From Zhengella mangrovi (lineage in GTDB: Bacteria; Pseudomonadota; Alphaproteobacteria; Rhizobiales; Rhizobiaceae): a stretch of 64,000 nt of DNA. Below the pieces are notes generated by a model. That model had not been told where the DNA came from and ran no database searches. It saw only the letters and a list, made by a program, of their open reading frames with translations. The stretch lies in the NCBI RefSeq assembly GCF_002727065.1, contig NZ_PDVP01000020.1:1-64000 (forward strand), given 5' to 3'. Positions within the stretch are counted from its first letter, which is position 1; the number at the start of each line of letters is the position of its first letter. Positions 26,764 through 37,490 of this stretch are shown piece after piece. A program made the position numbers and the translations under genes.

Positions 26764-27488
26764 CGCTTGCGCGGTCGTCGACCGCCGCCGAGATCATCGC
26801 CGACCTGGCTTCGCTGGCAAACCCGGAGAACAAGGCCGGCATGGCCCGCTACGGCATCCGCACCGACCGGGCCTTCGGCGTCCCGAACGCGGTGCTGCGT
26901 CCGCTTGCCCGCCAGATCGGCCGCGATCATGCCCGCGCCCTGGAACTCTGGGAGTCCGGCTGGCGCGAGGCGCGCCTGCTGGCCGCCTTCACGGGCGAGA
27001 AGGACAAGCTGACACCCGACGAGGCATGGCACTGGGCGGCCGGCTTCGACAGCTGGGAGATCGTCGACAGTGCGACCGCGCTCTTCGCCGGGACGGAGGT
27101 CTGGCCCGATCTGGTAGCCGGCTTTGCTGCCGACGACCGCGAGTTCGTCCGCCGCGCCGGCTTTGCGACCCTCGTCTGGGCCTGCGTCCATCGCAAGAAG
27201 GAGCCGGACGCCACCTTCATCGCGTGGCTGCCGCTGGTCGAGGCACATGCCACGGACGGGCGCAATTTCGTCCGCAAGGCCGTCAACTGGGCGCTGCGGC
27301 AGATCGGCAAGCGGTCGCTGGCCTGCCATGCCCCGGCACTGGCCCTGGCCGAACGCCTGGCGGCAAGCGCGGACGCGACCGCGCGCTGGATCGGCAAGGA
27401 CGCGGTCCGGGAACTGACCGCCGAGAAGACGCTGAAGCGCCTCGGAACCCGCGCGGCGAAACGCGTCAAGCCCGGGAAGCCCGCATGA
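26760..27488 (+). CDS. DNA alkylation repair protein (AlkD-like HEAT-repeat)
   Basis: The 242-residue all-helical protein has the AlkD pattern: MARYGIRTDRAFGVPNAVLRPLARQIG, then repeated W(D/E)-rich helices (WHWAAGFDSWEIVDSATALF, FVRRAGFATLVWACVHRKKE, FVRKAVNWALRQIGKRS). AlkD glycosylases remove bulky cationic alkyl bases such as 3-methyladenine without base flipping. Some family members are not glycosylases, so the activity is inferred. Coupled to the HAD gene by ATGA overlap. Confidence 0.85.
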   Translation: MTLARSSTAAEIIADLASLANPENKAGMARYGIRTDRAFGVPNAVLRPLARQIGRDHARALELWESGWREARLLAAFTGEKDKLTPDEAWHWAAGFDSWEIVDSATALFAGTEVWPDLVAGFAADDREFVRRAGFATLVWACVHRKKEPDATFIAWLPLVEAHATDGRNFVRKAVNWALRQIGKRSLACHAPALALAERLAASADATARWIGKDAVRELTAEKTLKRLGTRAAKRVKPGKPA

Positions 27489-27650
27489 CCGGCGCCTGAG
27501 CCTTCATGCGAACGACCCGGGACGGATCGCTCCGTTCCGCTGCCTTATCGGCCGCCTTGTCCCCGTCCCGTCCGAACGGCCCTATGCTCTCACCGTGGCG
27601 CTGGTCCCGGCCAGGGGCGCAATGGGGCGGCCCGAGAAGCCACGACCCGC

Positions 27651-28112
27651 TCAGAACCCTTCGGCGGCTTCCTTGGTGATCTCGTTGAGCAGCGTGTTCA
27701 CCGGGTCGCGGCCGGCACCCTCCGGGAGTTTGCGATGGCCGACGACCACCTTTCCGGGATTGTCGGCCGTCTCGTAGATGAACACCACGTAGGGGCAGTA
27801 GGCGATGTCGCCGATATCCTGTTCCATGACCTTGCGCGAGACCACCGCCGAGCAGAAGGTGAAGAACTCCGCGTCCTTGTACAGCGCCTTGGTGGCGCCG
27901 ACGTCCCCGGCCGTGCGCTTCAGCATGTCGCCGATGAAGCCATGGTAATCGATCTTGAAGCCGCGGTTGACGATGGCGTCCTGGACCGCCTGCGCCGTGT
28001 CGGCAAACGCGTTGTCGGTCGTCATCGTGAAGACGTCGTCACCGGCTGCCAGCGCCGGCCCGGCAAGAACCGCCAGCATGGGGATGACGGCGGAAACGGC
28101 AAGCTTTCTCAT
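27651..28112 (-). CDS. Periplasmic DUF302 domain protein
   Basis: The 153-residue precursor has a signal peptide (MRKLAVSAVIPMLAVLAGPALA) and a single DUF302 domain: AFADTAQAVQDAIVNRGFKIDYHGFIGDML, FCSAVVSRKVMEQDIGDIAYCPYVVFIYET, GKVVVGHRKLP. Start ATG 28112 has a GGGAGG site. DUF302 proteins are found with electron-transfer and sulfur-oxidising genes, and a role there is only suggested. It is divergent from the PQQ-dehydrogenase at 28320. Confidence 0.82.
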   Translation of the reverse strand: MRKLAVSAVIPMLAVLAGPALAAGDDVFTMTTDNAFADTAQAVQDAIVNRGFKIDYHGFIGDMLKRTAGDVGATKALYKDAEFFTFCSAVVSRKVMEQDIGDIAYCPYVVFIYETADNPGKVVVGHRKLPEGAGRDPVNTLLNEITKEAAEGF

Positions 28113-28319
28113 GGCAGACCTCCCTGCGGAAAGAATTAGAAACATATGAAAATATGAATGTAAAACCGGTCAGGTCAAGTCACCTCGCCGGATCATCTTG
28201 GACTTTCGTACAATTTTGGCCACGCGCATTGAACGAAGGTCGAATCCGATGAATAATACTGCTCAAGCACTCCAAGAAGTGCACTATATTTCATAGGTCC
28301 AGACCCGAGGGAGGAAATC

Positions 28320-29984
28320 ATGGACTTCAAAGCACTGGCGGCAAGTGCCGCTCTTTCCGTTGTCCTTTGCACCGGCGCCTTCGCGCAATCGGCTGAAGAT
28401 CTCAAGATGGACGCCTCGACGCCGGGCGACATCCTCACCTACGGCATGGGCCAGGGCCAGCAGCGCTTCTCCCCGCTCGACCAGATCAACCGCGACACCG
28501 TGAAGCGCCTCGTCCCGGTCTGGAACTACTCGCTGAACGATTCCCGCGGTCAGGAGACCTTCCCGCTGGTGAAGGACGGCGTGATGTATGTCACGACCCA
28601 CAATTCCACCGCCGCGATCGACGCCCACACCGGCAAGCAGATCTGGAAGACGATGGTGGAATACCCCGCCGAAACGCCGCGCGTGGCCTGCTGCGGCATC
28701 GTCAACCGCGGTGCGGCGCTCTACGAGGGCAAGCTCTTCCGCACCACGCTGGATGCCAACGTCGTGGCGCTGGACGCGGCCACCGGCAAGGAAGTGTGGA
28801 AGACCAATTCCATCGACTTCAAGACCGGCTACTCCATGACGGTCGCCCCGCTGATCGCCGACGGCGTGCTGATCGTCGGCGTGTCCGGTGGCGAGTATGG
28901 CGTCCGCGGCTACATCGAGGGCTACAATCCGGAAAACGGCGAGCGCCTGTGGCGCACCTACACCATTCCGGAGCCCGGCCAGCCCGGTTCGGAAACCTGG
29001 CCCAAGGACAGCGATGCCTGGAAGAACGGCGGCGGCCCCGCCTGGCTGACCGGCACCTTCGACCCGGAACTGGACACGGTCTACTGGGGCGTCGGCAATG
29101 CCGGCCCGTGGAACGCCAGCGTCCGCCCGGGCGACAACCTCTACACCGGCTCCATGCTGGCGCTGAACCCGAAGACCGGCGAGATCAAGTGGCACTACCA
29201 GTTCACGCCCAACGATCCGTTCGACTACGACGGCACCAACGAGCTGGTCATGGCCGACATGGACGGCAAGAAGGTCGTGATGCAGGCCAACCGCAACGGC
29301 TTCTTCTACGTCATCGACCGGACCAACGGGAAACTGCTCGCCGCCAACAAGTTCGTCGACCGGGTGGACTGGGCCGAGAAGATCGACCTCGAAACCGGCA
29401 AGCCGGTCCAGACGCAGCTGGCCGCGGACGCCCGTTCCGGCAAGCAGGTCGAGTACTGGCCGTCGGCCTTCGGCGGCAAGAACTGGTCGCCGATGTCCTA
29501 CAATCCGGACATGAAGACCGCCTTTGCCAACACGCTCAACATCGGCATGAACTACAAGGCGGTCGAGCCGCAGTATCGTGCCGGCGTGTTCTACTTCGGC
29601 GCGGATTTCTCCTGGGCCTGGCCGGAGGGTGACCGCGGCTACCTGCGCGCCATCGACCCGATGACGGGCGCCACCAAGTGGAAGAACGGTACGGCCATCC
29701 CGCGCCTCGCGGGTGTCCTGTCCACCGGCGGCGGGCTTGTCTTCACCGGGCAGATGACCGGCGAATTCGAGGCCTTCAACTCCGAGACCGGCGACAGGCT
29801 CTGGCAGTTCCAGACCGGCTCCGGCATCGTCGGCCAGCCCGTCACCTGGGAGATGGATGGCCAGCAGTATGTCACCGTCGCATCCGGCGTGGGCGCCGTC
29901 TACGCGCTCTTCTCCGGCGACGAACGGCTGGCAAACATCCCCGCCGGCGGCTCCATCTGGACCTTCAAGCTGATGGGTGAATGA
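28320..29984 (+). CDS. PQQ-dependent alcohol dehydrogenase, predicted lanthanide type
   Basis: The 554-residue periplasmic quinoprotein has a signal peptide (to about residue 23) and an eight-bladed propeller with tryptophan-docking repeats (DAATGKEVWKT, LNPKTGEIKWHYQ). A vicinal disulfide Cys124-Cys125 (RVACCGIVNRG) stacks on PQQ. Metal ligands are Glu192 (GGEYGVRG) and Asn260 (VGNAGPWN). The catalytic base Asp302 is followed two residues on by Asp304 (PFDYDGTNE). The second Asp marks lanthanide-dependent XoxF/ExaF/PedH enzymes; calcium enzymes have Ala or Ser/Thr there. It oxidises a primary alcohol, passing electrons to the cytochrome fused next door. Confidence 0.9.
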   Translation: MDFKALAASAALSVVLCTGAFAQSAEDLKMDASTPGDILTYGMGQGQQRFSPLDQINRDTVKRLVPVWNYSLNDSRGQETFPLVKDGVMYVTTHNSTAAIDAHTGKQIWKTMVEYPAETPRVACCGIVNRGAALYEGKLFRTTLDANVVALDAATGKEVWKTNSIDFKTGYSMTVAPLIADGVLIVGVSGGEYGVRGYIEGYNPENGERLWRTYTIPEPGQPGSETWPKDSDAWKNGGGPAWLTGTFDPELDTVYWGVGNAGPWNASVRPGDNLYTGSMLALNPKTGEIKWHYQFTPNDPFDYDGTNELVMADMDGKKVVMQANRNGFFYVIDRTNGKLLAANKFVDRVDWAEKIDLETGKPVQTQLAADARSGKQVEYWPSAFGGKNWSPMSYNPDMKTAFANTLNIGMNYKAVEPQYRAGVFYFGADFSWAWPEGDRGYLRAIDPMTGATKWKNGTAIPRLAGVLSTGGGLVFTGQMTGEFEAFNSETGDRLWQFQTGSGIVGQPVTWEMDGQQYVTVASGVGAVYALFSGDERLANIPAGGSIWTFKLMGE

Positions 29985-29988
29985 CCCG

Positions 29989-31251
29989 ATGAAGCGACTT
30001 GCTTGGGCAATCTGGCTTCTGGCGCTGCTTGCAGCGCCGGTTGCCGTGCTTGCAGCGGCCGATGGAACGGCCATACCGGACGTGTCGAAGGGGGCATCGC
30101 TGTACAAGCAGTTCTGCTCCCACTGCCACGGCATCAACATGGTCAATCCGGGCAATTCGTCCTTCGACCTGCGCAAGTTCCCGCAGGACCAGAAGGACCG
30201 GTTCGTCCACTCGGTCACCAAGGGCAAGGGCAACATGCCCGCCTGGGGCGACATCCTCCTGCCCGACGAACTGGAGAACCTCTGGCTCTACGTGGTCACC
30301 CGGGGCGGCAAGGAACCGCCGCCGGAGGGCACACTAGGCCAGGACGGACAGCCAGGGAGCGACAAGAAGGCATCCCTGGAAACGATAGAGGAAGGCAGGC
30401 TCACAGCCTGCCTTCCGTCCAATGGGGGGGCGCTTTCGCGCCGCCGCTACCAGGGTGGCGCGGGACTGGACTACGTTCTGTCGGAAGCCCTTGCCGCCAG
30501 GCTGGGGCTGACGCTTGAGGTCGTCTGGTACGAGAGCGAACCGGAGGAAGAGTCCGATCCCGTTCGCGAAACCTATGCCCTGCTCTCCAAGCCGGTCTGC
30601 GACATCGTCCCCGACCATCCGCTCTACGAATCCAACATCGGCGCTCCGCCCGCCGACCGTGCCGCGCCGCCACGCTGGAGCACCATGCCCCAGTTCTGGA
30701 CGCAGGCCATGCAGGTGGACCTCGTGCCGGTTGCGGCCACCCGCCCCTATCGCCGCGCCGAACTGGGCATCGTCGTCGGTCCGAAGGCCGCAAACCGCAC
30801 CATCGGTAAGCTCTCCGACCTGGCCGGCCTCACCGTTGGCGTCCAGCAGGGCACGCTCGGCGGCGTCATCCTGACCACGCAATTGCCGTCCGACATCAAG
30901 GCGAATTCCATCATGCTGCCGCCCGGCCCGCAATTTCTCTGGCGCATGGAAGAAGGCCGGTTCGACGCCACGCTGATCGATACCGGCGCCTTTGACAATC
31001 ACAAGGTCCAGAACCGCATCACGAAGTTGCGCTTGACGGACTACCGCCACCCCATCGGCTTCAACATGGGCATTGCCTACCGGGAATCGGCCCGCGCGCT
31101 GGGCGCACGGCTCGATGCCGCGCTGAAGGCGCTCCTTGACGACGGCACGGTCGAGAAGATGGCCGAGGACACGGGCGTCACCTGGTCACCGCCGCGCGAC
31201 CCGGTCGTTGCCCGCGCACTGACGACCAGCGACCTCTTCTCCATGCGCTGA
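29989..31251 (+). CDS. Cytochrome c fused to an MxaJ/XoxJ-like periplasmic binding domain
   Basis: The 420-residue precursor has a signal peptide (to about residue 22) and a class I cytochrome domain with CSHCH (residues 43-47) and likely Met83 ligand (NMPAWGD). After a Gly/Gln-rich linker (about 105-125) comes a family 3 solute-binding-like domain (VLSEALAARLGLTLEVVWYE, ELGIVVGPKA, LAGLTVGVQQGTLGG, GRFDATLIDTGAFD). In methylotrophs the electron acceptor XoxG and the periplasmic protein XoxJ are usually separate genes. ATG 29989 lies 4 bases after the dehydrogenase stop. It likely receives electrons from the neighbouring dehydrogenase and helps mature it. Confidence 0.88.
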   Translation: MKRLAWAIWLLALLAAPVAVLAAADGTAIPDVSKGASLYKQFCSHCHGINMVNPGNSSFDLRKFPQDQKDRFVHSVTKGKGNMPAWGDILLPDELENLWLYVVTRGGKEPPPEGTLGQDGQPGSDKKASLETIEEGRLTACLPSNGGALSRRRYQGGAGLDYVLSEALAARLGLTLEVVWYESEPEEESDPVRETYALLSKPVCDIVPDHPLYESNIGAPPADRAAPPRWSTMPQFWTQAMQVDLVPVAATRPYRRAELGIVVGPKAANRTIGKLSDLAGLTVGVQQGTLGGVILTTQLPSDIKANSIMLPPGPQFLWRMEEGRFDATLIDTGAFDNHKVQNRITKLRLTDYRHPIGFNMGIAYRESARALGARLDAALKALLDDGTVEKMAEDTGVTWSPPRDPVVARALTTSDLFSMR

Positions 31252-31260
31252 CGGGAACGG

Positions 31261-31734
31261 TCAGTCCTTGTCGAGCACCAGGTAGTCGAGCGGCAGTTCC
31301 GTCGTGTACTTGATCTGCTCCATCGCGAAGGATGACGACACGTCGCGGATCTCGATCTTGGCGATCAGGCGCTTGTAGAAGGCATCGTAGGCGGCGATGT
31401 CCGGCACGACGACGCGCAGCAAGTAATCCACGTCTCCGCTCATCCTGTAGAATTCCACGACCTCCGGGAATTCGGCGATGACTTCGGAAAAGCGCCGCAG
31501 CCATTCGTTGGAATGGGAATTGGTGCGAATCGAGACGAAAACAGTGACGCGTGCGTTGATCTTCTGCGGCTCCAGGATGGCGACACGCTTGCGGATCACC
31601 CCGTCTTCTTCCAGTTTCTGGATCCGCCGCCAGCACGGCGTCGTCGACAGACCGACCTTCTTGGCAATGTCGGCAACGGCCAGCGTGGCGTCTTCTTGCA
31701 GAAGACGCAGGATCTTTCTGTCGAGACGATCCAT
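31261..31734 (-). CDS. Lrp/AsnC-family transcriptional regulator
   Basis: The 157-residue protein has an N-terminal helix-turn-helix (LDRKILRLLQEDATLAVADIAKKVGLSTTPCWRRIQKLEEDGVI) and a RAM effector domain (VVEFYRMSGDVDYLLRVVVPDIAAYDAFYKRLI). It should form dimers or octamers that respond to an amino acid. It lies tail to tail with the cytochrome fusion gene, 9 bases apart, so it is not obviously its regulator. Target genes are unknown. Confidence 0.93.
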   Translation of the reverse strand: MDRLDRKILRLLQEDATLAVADIAKKVGLSTTPCWRRIQKLEEDGVIRKRVAILEPQKINARVTVFVSIRTNSHSNEWLRRFSEVIAEFPEVVEFYRMSGDVDYLLRVVVPDIAAYDAFYKRLIAKIEIRDVSSSFAMEQIKYTTELPLDYLVLDKD

Positions 31735-31867
31735 GGGAGACTCCTTGGAAATTCACTCCTCAATGCGCCTAAAACAACGCACCTTCAAGCAACCCTGTTC
31801 CAAGTTTTCCACGATCTATAGAATTACATGGCAACCAACCGCGATGGCGGCAGACAGCACTTCCCGG

Positions 31868-32512
31868 TCAGCCGATCACCAGGCGGCGCACCTCCGACCG
31901 CAGCACCGGCAGCAGGTCCCGCTCGAACCACGGGTTTCGCTTGAGCCATGCGGTGTTGCGCCAGGAGGGATGCGGCATCGCCAGCACCGCCGGCCCGCCC
32001 GGGCGGTTCCGGGTCGCGTCGAGAATGCGCTGCCAGTCGGCAACCGTCTCGGTCAGCGTGGCCTTCCGCAGGTCTCCCAGGTGCCATTTCTGCGCGTAGA
32101 GCCCGATGGCCAGCACCAGGTCGACCTGGTCCATCGACCCGATCAGGGCCGAGCGCCAGGCCGGGGCGCATTCCTTGCGCGGCGGCAGGTCACCGCCCTT
32201 GGCATCGAGACCGGGAAAGCAGAACCCCATCGGCGCGATGGCAACGCGCGCGGGATCGTAGAACGTGTCCCGCCCGATCCCCATCCAGTCGCGCAACCGG
32301 TCGCCGGAGGGATCGTTGAACGGTATGCCGCTGGCATGGACCCGCGTGCCCGGGGCCTGCCCCGCGATCAGCAGCCGCGCCGTGGCGGATTCCACGACCA
32401 CCGGGCGCGGCTCGTGCGGGAGCGGCCTGCCCGCAGGCCGTTCCAGGCAGATGCGGCAGGCGCGGATGCGCGCTGCCACGTCCGCCGGGCTGTCCGGCCG
32501 CCGATCGGCCAC
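31868..32512 (-). CDS. Uracil-DNA glycosylase family protein
   Basis: The 214-residue protein has a four-cysteine-type N-terminus (RIRACRICLERP), the glycosylase motif LLIAGQAPGTRVHASGIPFNDPSGDRL, and the second motif AMPHPSWRNTAW. It belongs to the broad family 4/5-like group and should excise uracil or damaged bases, but the GQAPG loop differs from the strict family 1 motif and specificity is unsure. Only two of the four Fe-S cysteines of family 4 are near the N-terminus. Confidence 0.85.
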   Translation of the reverse strand: MADRRPDSPADVAARIRACRICLERPAGRPLPHEPRPVVVESATARLLIAGQAPGTRVHASGIPFNDPSGDRLRDWMGIGRDTFYDPARVAIAPMGFCFPGLDAKGGDLPPRKECAPAWRSALIGSMDQVDLVLAIGLYAQKWHLGDLRKATLTETVADWQRILDATRNRPGGPAVLAMPHPSWRNTAWLKRNPWFERDLLPVLRSEVRRLVIG

Positions 32513-32516
32513 GGCG

Positions 32517-33128
32517 TCAGGCGCCGTAGCTTGGGCGCGCCTTCATCGCCTCGTACCAGCGCGAGAAATTCGGCACGTCGTCGGGGATGGTGATGCGTGC
32601 CGGTTTCATGAAATCGGTGGCCACCGTCGCCGTGATGTCCGCGATCGAGTACCGGTCGCCGGCGATGAACTCGCGGCCGGCCAGTTCGCTGTCGAGCAGG
32701 CGGATGAAGTTGAGCGCCTTCGGCTTGTTGGCCTCGCCCCATTCCGCCACCTGCGGCACTTCCCAGGTCGCCATTGCCGGGTGGGTGTGCCGGAAGGCCT
32801 GGGCGACCGGCGCCAGGAAATGATGCTCGCAGCGCCGCTCCCACATCTCGATGATGGCGATGTCCAGCGGCGTCTTGCCCATCAGGTTGGGCTCCGGGTA
32901 GAGCGCCTCGAAGTAGCGGCAGATCGCCACCGATTCCGAGATCGCCGTTCCGTCGCCCAGTTCCAGCACCGGCAGCCGCTGCAGCGGGTTGCGCTTCGTC
33001 ACCGCGTCGGACTTGTGGCCGAGCGCGCCCATGTCGACCGGCTCGAGCGGCACGTCGACGCCCTTTTCAGACAGGAAAATGCGCACGCGGCGCGGGTTGG
33101 GCGCCTTGCCGCCGTCGTAAAGCTTCAT
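32517..33128 (-). CDS. Glutathione S-transferase
   Basis: The 203-residue protein has an N-terminal thioredoxin-like domain (MKLYDGGKAPNPRRVRIFLSEKGV, then LPVLELGDGTAISESVAICRYFE, the glutathione-binding SES loop) and a C-terminal all-helical domain (FIAGDRYSIADITATVATDF). The start at 33128 fits the family, removing a 13-residue extension. Substrate unknown. The stop lies 4 bases before the start of the uracil-DNA glycosylase gene, so both may share a transcript. Confidence 0.92.
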   Translation of the reverse strand: MKLYDGGKAPNPRRVRIFLSEKGVDVPLEPVDMGALGHKSDAVTKRNPLQRLPVLELGDGTAISESVAICRYFEALYPEPNLMGKTPLDIAIIEMWERRCEHHFLAPVAQAFRHTHPAMATWEVPQVAEWGEANKPKALNFIRLLDSELAGREFIAGDRYSIADITATVATDFMKPARITIPDDVPNFSRWYEAMKARPSYGA

Positions 33129-33163
33129 GTCAATCCTCCGGGAAAGCCGATTGTTATGATTCA

Positions 33164-33778
33164 TCATTCTTGCCCGGCACCCTGCCCGCGGTCAAACAGG
33201 ATTTGCCGGAGCCAGTTGACGAAAGTGCCGATGGCATCGTGCCGGCGCTCCCCGTGGTGGCCATGAAGCCGCCGCCACTCCTGCGGTCGCGTGAAGGTTC
33301 CCGCCCACAGGCCTTGGCGGGCCTCCCGGGCGGCAGCCTCCTCGTGCCGGTAGTCACCGTAGGCGACGGCCCAGCCGGCCGCGACCATGGCCCGGGAGAG
33401 GTCCTGACCGCCTGCCCGGCAGGTCGCGAGCAGGCGGCGATAGCGGTCGCGCTCCCAGCCGCTGCAATGAACCGGCGCGCTGCCCGCGATCCGCGCCAGG
33501 GCGGCGCTGGCCTCCTGTCCGCAGGCATACGGGCGCCCGTCCCTTTCGCAGGTCTGGTCGCGCTCCGGCGCATCGATGCCAAGCAGCCGCACCCGCTCGC
33601 CGGAAAACCGCAGCGTATCGCCATCCACGATCGCCGGACGGCCCTGGATGTCGAGCCGCGCGGCGCGCTCGCGGCCGGCGACCACCAGCGCCAGCAGGCC
33701 GAGCAGCGCGAACGCCAGCAGGATGTCGCGAAGGCGCCGCGATTTCGTCTCCCGATGCCGGGACCTGCGCCTTTTCAT
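33164..33778 (-). CDS. Membrane-anchored thermonuclease-like (SNase) protein
   Basis: A basic head is followed by one membrane helix (ILLAFALLGLLALVVAG, about 19-35), then a staphylococcal nuclease-like domain: PAIVDGDTLRFSGERVRLLGIDAPERDQTC, CGQEASAALARIAG, and WERDRYRRLLATCRAGGQDLSRAMVAAGWAVAY. The core Asp and Glu/Arg positions (DGDTL, IDAPE, DRYRR) are present. It probably cleaves nucleic acid outside the cytoplasm. It is divergent from the kinase at 33848. Confidence 0.85.
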   Translation of the reverse strand: MKRRRSRHRETKSRRLRDILLAFALLGLLALVVAGRERAARLDIQGRPAIVDGDTLRFSGERVRLLGIDAPERDQTCERDGRPYACGQEASAALARIAGSAPVHCSGWERDRYRRLLATCRAGGQDLSRAMVAAGWAVAYGDYRHEEAAAREARQGLWAGTFTRPQEWRRLHGHHGERRHDAIGTFVNWLRQILFDRGQGAGQE

Positions 33779-33847
33779 TAGGGTCCGTTAACCATTTGCG
33801 CATAATTTCCCGGAGCAAGTCTGCTTTTCCCCAAACCGGCCGAGGTC

Positions 33848-35350
<1,503 letters not shown>

Positions 35351-35355
35351 TCCGG

Positions 35356-36360
35356 TCAGTGGGTCGGTACGGCAGCCGCATTCTTTTTCGCGGCCATGCC
35401 GGTCTGGCAGGCCAGTGCCGTGCGTACCAGGCCGGCACCAAGTGCAGCCGAAGCGCCCTCTCCGAGACCGATGCCGAAGTCGAGCAGCGGCTTCAGCCCG
35501 AGCCGACGCGCGGCGTCTGCCTCGCCCGGTTCGCCGGACAGGTCGGCCAGCACGCAATGGCCGGTCGCCAGCGGGTTGACCTTCCACAACACGGCGGCCG
35601 CGGCCAGCGGCGCAATGCCGCCAAGCACCACCGGAACACGTTCCATGCGAGCCGCGAGGATCGCCCCGGCCATGGCGGCAAACTCCCGCCCGCCGACACG
35701 GCGCAACGCCTCCAGCGGGTCGGCCAGGGCATCGCCATGCGTGGCGAAGGCCGCCTCGATGACGGCGCGGCGCGCCTGGCCTTCCGGCGTCGCCGGATCG
35801 CCCGCCCAGTCGGCAGGCTTGCCGCCGAACGCGCAGGCCATCAGGGCACCGGCCACCGCACCATTGCCGGCGCCGATGTCGCCGAGCGCCAGCAGGTCGA
35901 CGCCGCCCATGATCGCTTCCATGCCGAAGGCCATCGTCGCGGCGCACTGGCGTTCGTCGAGCGCGGCCTCGACCGTGATGTCCCCGGTAGGATGCTCCAG
36001 GGCAAGATCGAGGATCTTGAGGCTGATGTTCTGGGCTTCGCAGACCTGGTTGACCATGCCGCCGCCGGCCGCGCACAGGTCGACCCGCCGCTGGGTTTCG
36101 GCCAGCGACCAGGGACCGCGGTTCGCGGCGACGAAGCCGTGGTTGCCGGCAAAGATCGCGGTCAGGGGCTTCATCACCGGCTGGCGCGCGTTTCCCCGCC
36201 ATCCGGAATACCATTGCGCGATCGTGCCGATCCGTCCCAGTCCCTCGCCCGCCAGCAGCGCCTTGCGCGCTTCGCCGGCTTCCGCCAGCGCCTGCTTATC
36301 AGGATTTGGCAGGTTGCCGATCAGGGCGCGGAAATCGTCGAAGGGCGTGGTGTTGGCCAT
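35356..36360 (-). CDS. cobT: Nicotinate-nucleotide-dimethylbenzimidazole phosphoribosyltransferase
   Basis: The 334-residue enzyme makes alpha-ribazole phosphate for the lower ligand of cobalamin. It shows GNHGFVAANRGPW, the GGGMVNQVCEAQNISLKILDLALEHPTGDITVEAALDE region, LALGDIGAGNGAVAGALMACAF, and the C-terminal active-site loop LLDFGIGLGEGASAAL with the catalytic Glu. The start ATG 36360 is preferred to a 22-residue longer form. cobS, commonly its neighbour, is absent here. Confidence 0.93.
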   Translation of the reverse strand: MANTTPFDDFRALIGNLPNPDKQALAEAGEARKALLAGEGLGRIGTIAQWYSGWRGNARQPVMKPLTAIFAGNHGFVAANRGPWSLAETQRRVDLCAAGGGMVNQVCEAQNISLKILDLALEHPTGDITVEAALDERQCAATMAFGMEAIMGGVDLLALGDIGAGNGAVAGALMACAFGGKPADWAGDPATPEGQARRAVIEAAFATHGDALADPLEALRRVGGREFAAMAGAILAARMERVPVVLGGIAPLAAAAVLWKVNPLATGHCVLADLSGEPGEADAARRLGLKPLLDFGIGLGEGASAALGAGLVRTALACQTGMAAKKNAAAVPTH

Positions 36361-36548
36361 GAGGGTCGGTGCTCCAGGGACAGCGGATTTCGCACTTGCA
36401 CATAGAGCATTTTTCCCGACGCGCAAAATACGACCTCCGTCGCCGCCTTGAAAAACGTGCCCCTCGAATCCATCATTATGAATGAGGCATGGCGCGACTG
36501 ACCGGAAGGGTCGTCACGCAGTCTCGCACAGGCCCGAAAGCACCAGTG

Positions 36549-36782
36549 ATGAACAGCATCCAGTCCCCTTGCATCCTCGTCTGCTCGATCGACCGCAAAA
36601 CCGGCTACTGCTTCGGTTGCGGACGCACGATGACGGAGATCTCGAACTGGATCTTCATGTCGGATACCGATCGCGATGCCGTCATGGCCGATCTGCCCGC
36701 GCGGCTGGAAACCGTGGAACGGAAGCCCCGACGCGAGACCCGCCGGGCACGGATGGCCCGGGAGCGCTCCAGTCTGTCATGA
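36549..36782 (+). CDS. DUF1289 domain protein
   Basis: The short protein contains SPCILVCSIDRKTGYCFGCGRTMTEISNW, the DUF1289 pattern of four cysteines that probably bind a metal or Fe-S cluster, then a basic tail (RKPRRETRRARMARE). The start is unsure: ATG 36549 fits the family; ATG 36489 would add 20 residues. The aspartic protease gene overlaps its stop by ATGA, a common arrangement in Rhizobiales. Confidence 0.85.
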   Translation: MNSIQSPCILVCSIDRKTGYCFGCGRTMTEISNWIFMSDTDRDAVMADLPARLETVERKPRRETRRARMARERSSLS

Positions 36783-37480
36783 GCCGCTTCGTCTGGGTTT
36801 TCATCGGCATCATCATCGCGACGCTGGTCTGGCTCCTGGTATCAGGCGAAAACGCCACGGTCTTCGGTCTCGACAATGACCGCTTCGCCCGCCTCGTCTA
36901 CCTCGGGCTGCTGGGCACCGTGATTGGCGCTGCCGCGGTCGGTTCGAGCTTCCGCCTCGGCCATGCCGCACGCAATGTTGCGGTCTGGCTGCTGATCGCG
37001 CTGGCGCTCGTCGCGGGCTACCAGTACCGGTTCGAATTGCAGGACGTGGCAAGCGCCATCAGCGGCGGGCTCCTGCCGGGCAGCCCGATTGCGCTGTCCG
37101 GCGGCAACGGCAACGCGATCATGGTCATTCGGTCGGACACGGGCCATTTCGAGGTCGATGCCGAGGTCAACGGCAGGCCGGTCCGGTTCCTCGTCGACAC
37201 CGGCGCGACCAGCACGGTCCTGACCGAAAGCGACGCGGCTTCCGTCGGTATCGATGTCGCGGCGCTGGCCTACACGATCCCGATCCAGACCGCCAACGGC
37301 ACGGCGCGCGCCGCGCGGGCGCGCATCGACACGCTGGACATCGGCTCCATTCGCCGTCAGTCGCTGCCGGTGCTGGTGGCGGCCGACGGACAACTGGGAC
37401 AGAGCCTGCTCGGCATGAATTTCCTCAACACGCTCGGCGGCCTCGACATCCGCCAGGACCGTCTCGTTCTGCACGACTGA
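36779..37480 (+). CDS. Membrane-anchored retropepsin-like aspartic protease (TIGR02281)
   Basis: The 233-residue protein has three predicted membrane helices in its first 85 residues. A periplasmic clan AA protease domain follows: HFEVDAEVNGRPVRFLVDTGATSTVLTESDA (active site DTGAT), then hydrophobic flap regions and SLLGMNFLNTLGGLDIRQDRLVL. It works as a dimer, each chain giving one Asp. Substrate unknown. Coupled to the DUF1289 gene by ATGA overlap. Confidence 0.9.
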   Translation: MSRFVWVFIGIIIATLVWLLVSGENATVFGLDNDRFARLVYLGLLGTVIGAAAVGSSFRLGHAARNVAVWLLIALALVAGYQYRFELQDVASAISGGLLPGSPIALSGGNGNAIMVIRSDTGHFEVDAEVNGRPVRFLVDTGATSTVLTESDAASVGIDVAALAYTIPIQTANGTARAARARIDTLDIGSIRRQSLPVLVAADGQLGQSLLGMNFLNTLGGLDIRQDRLVLHD

Positions 37481-37490
37481 ACGGCGCAGC

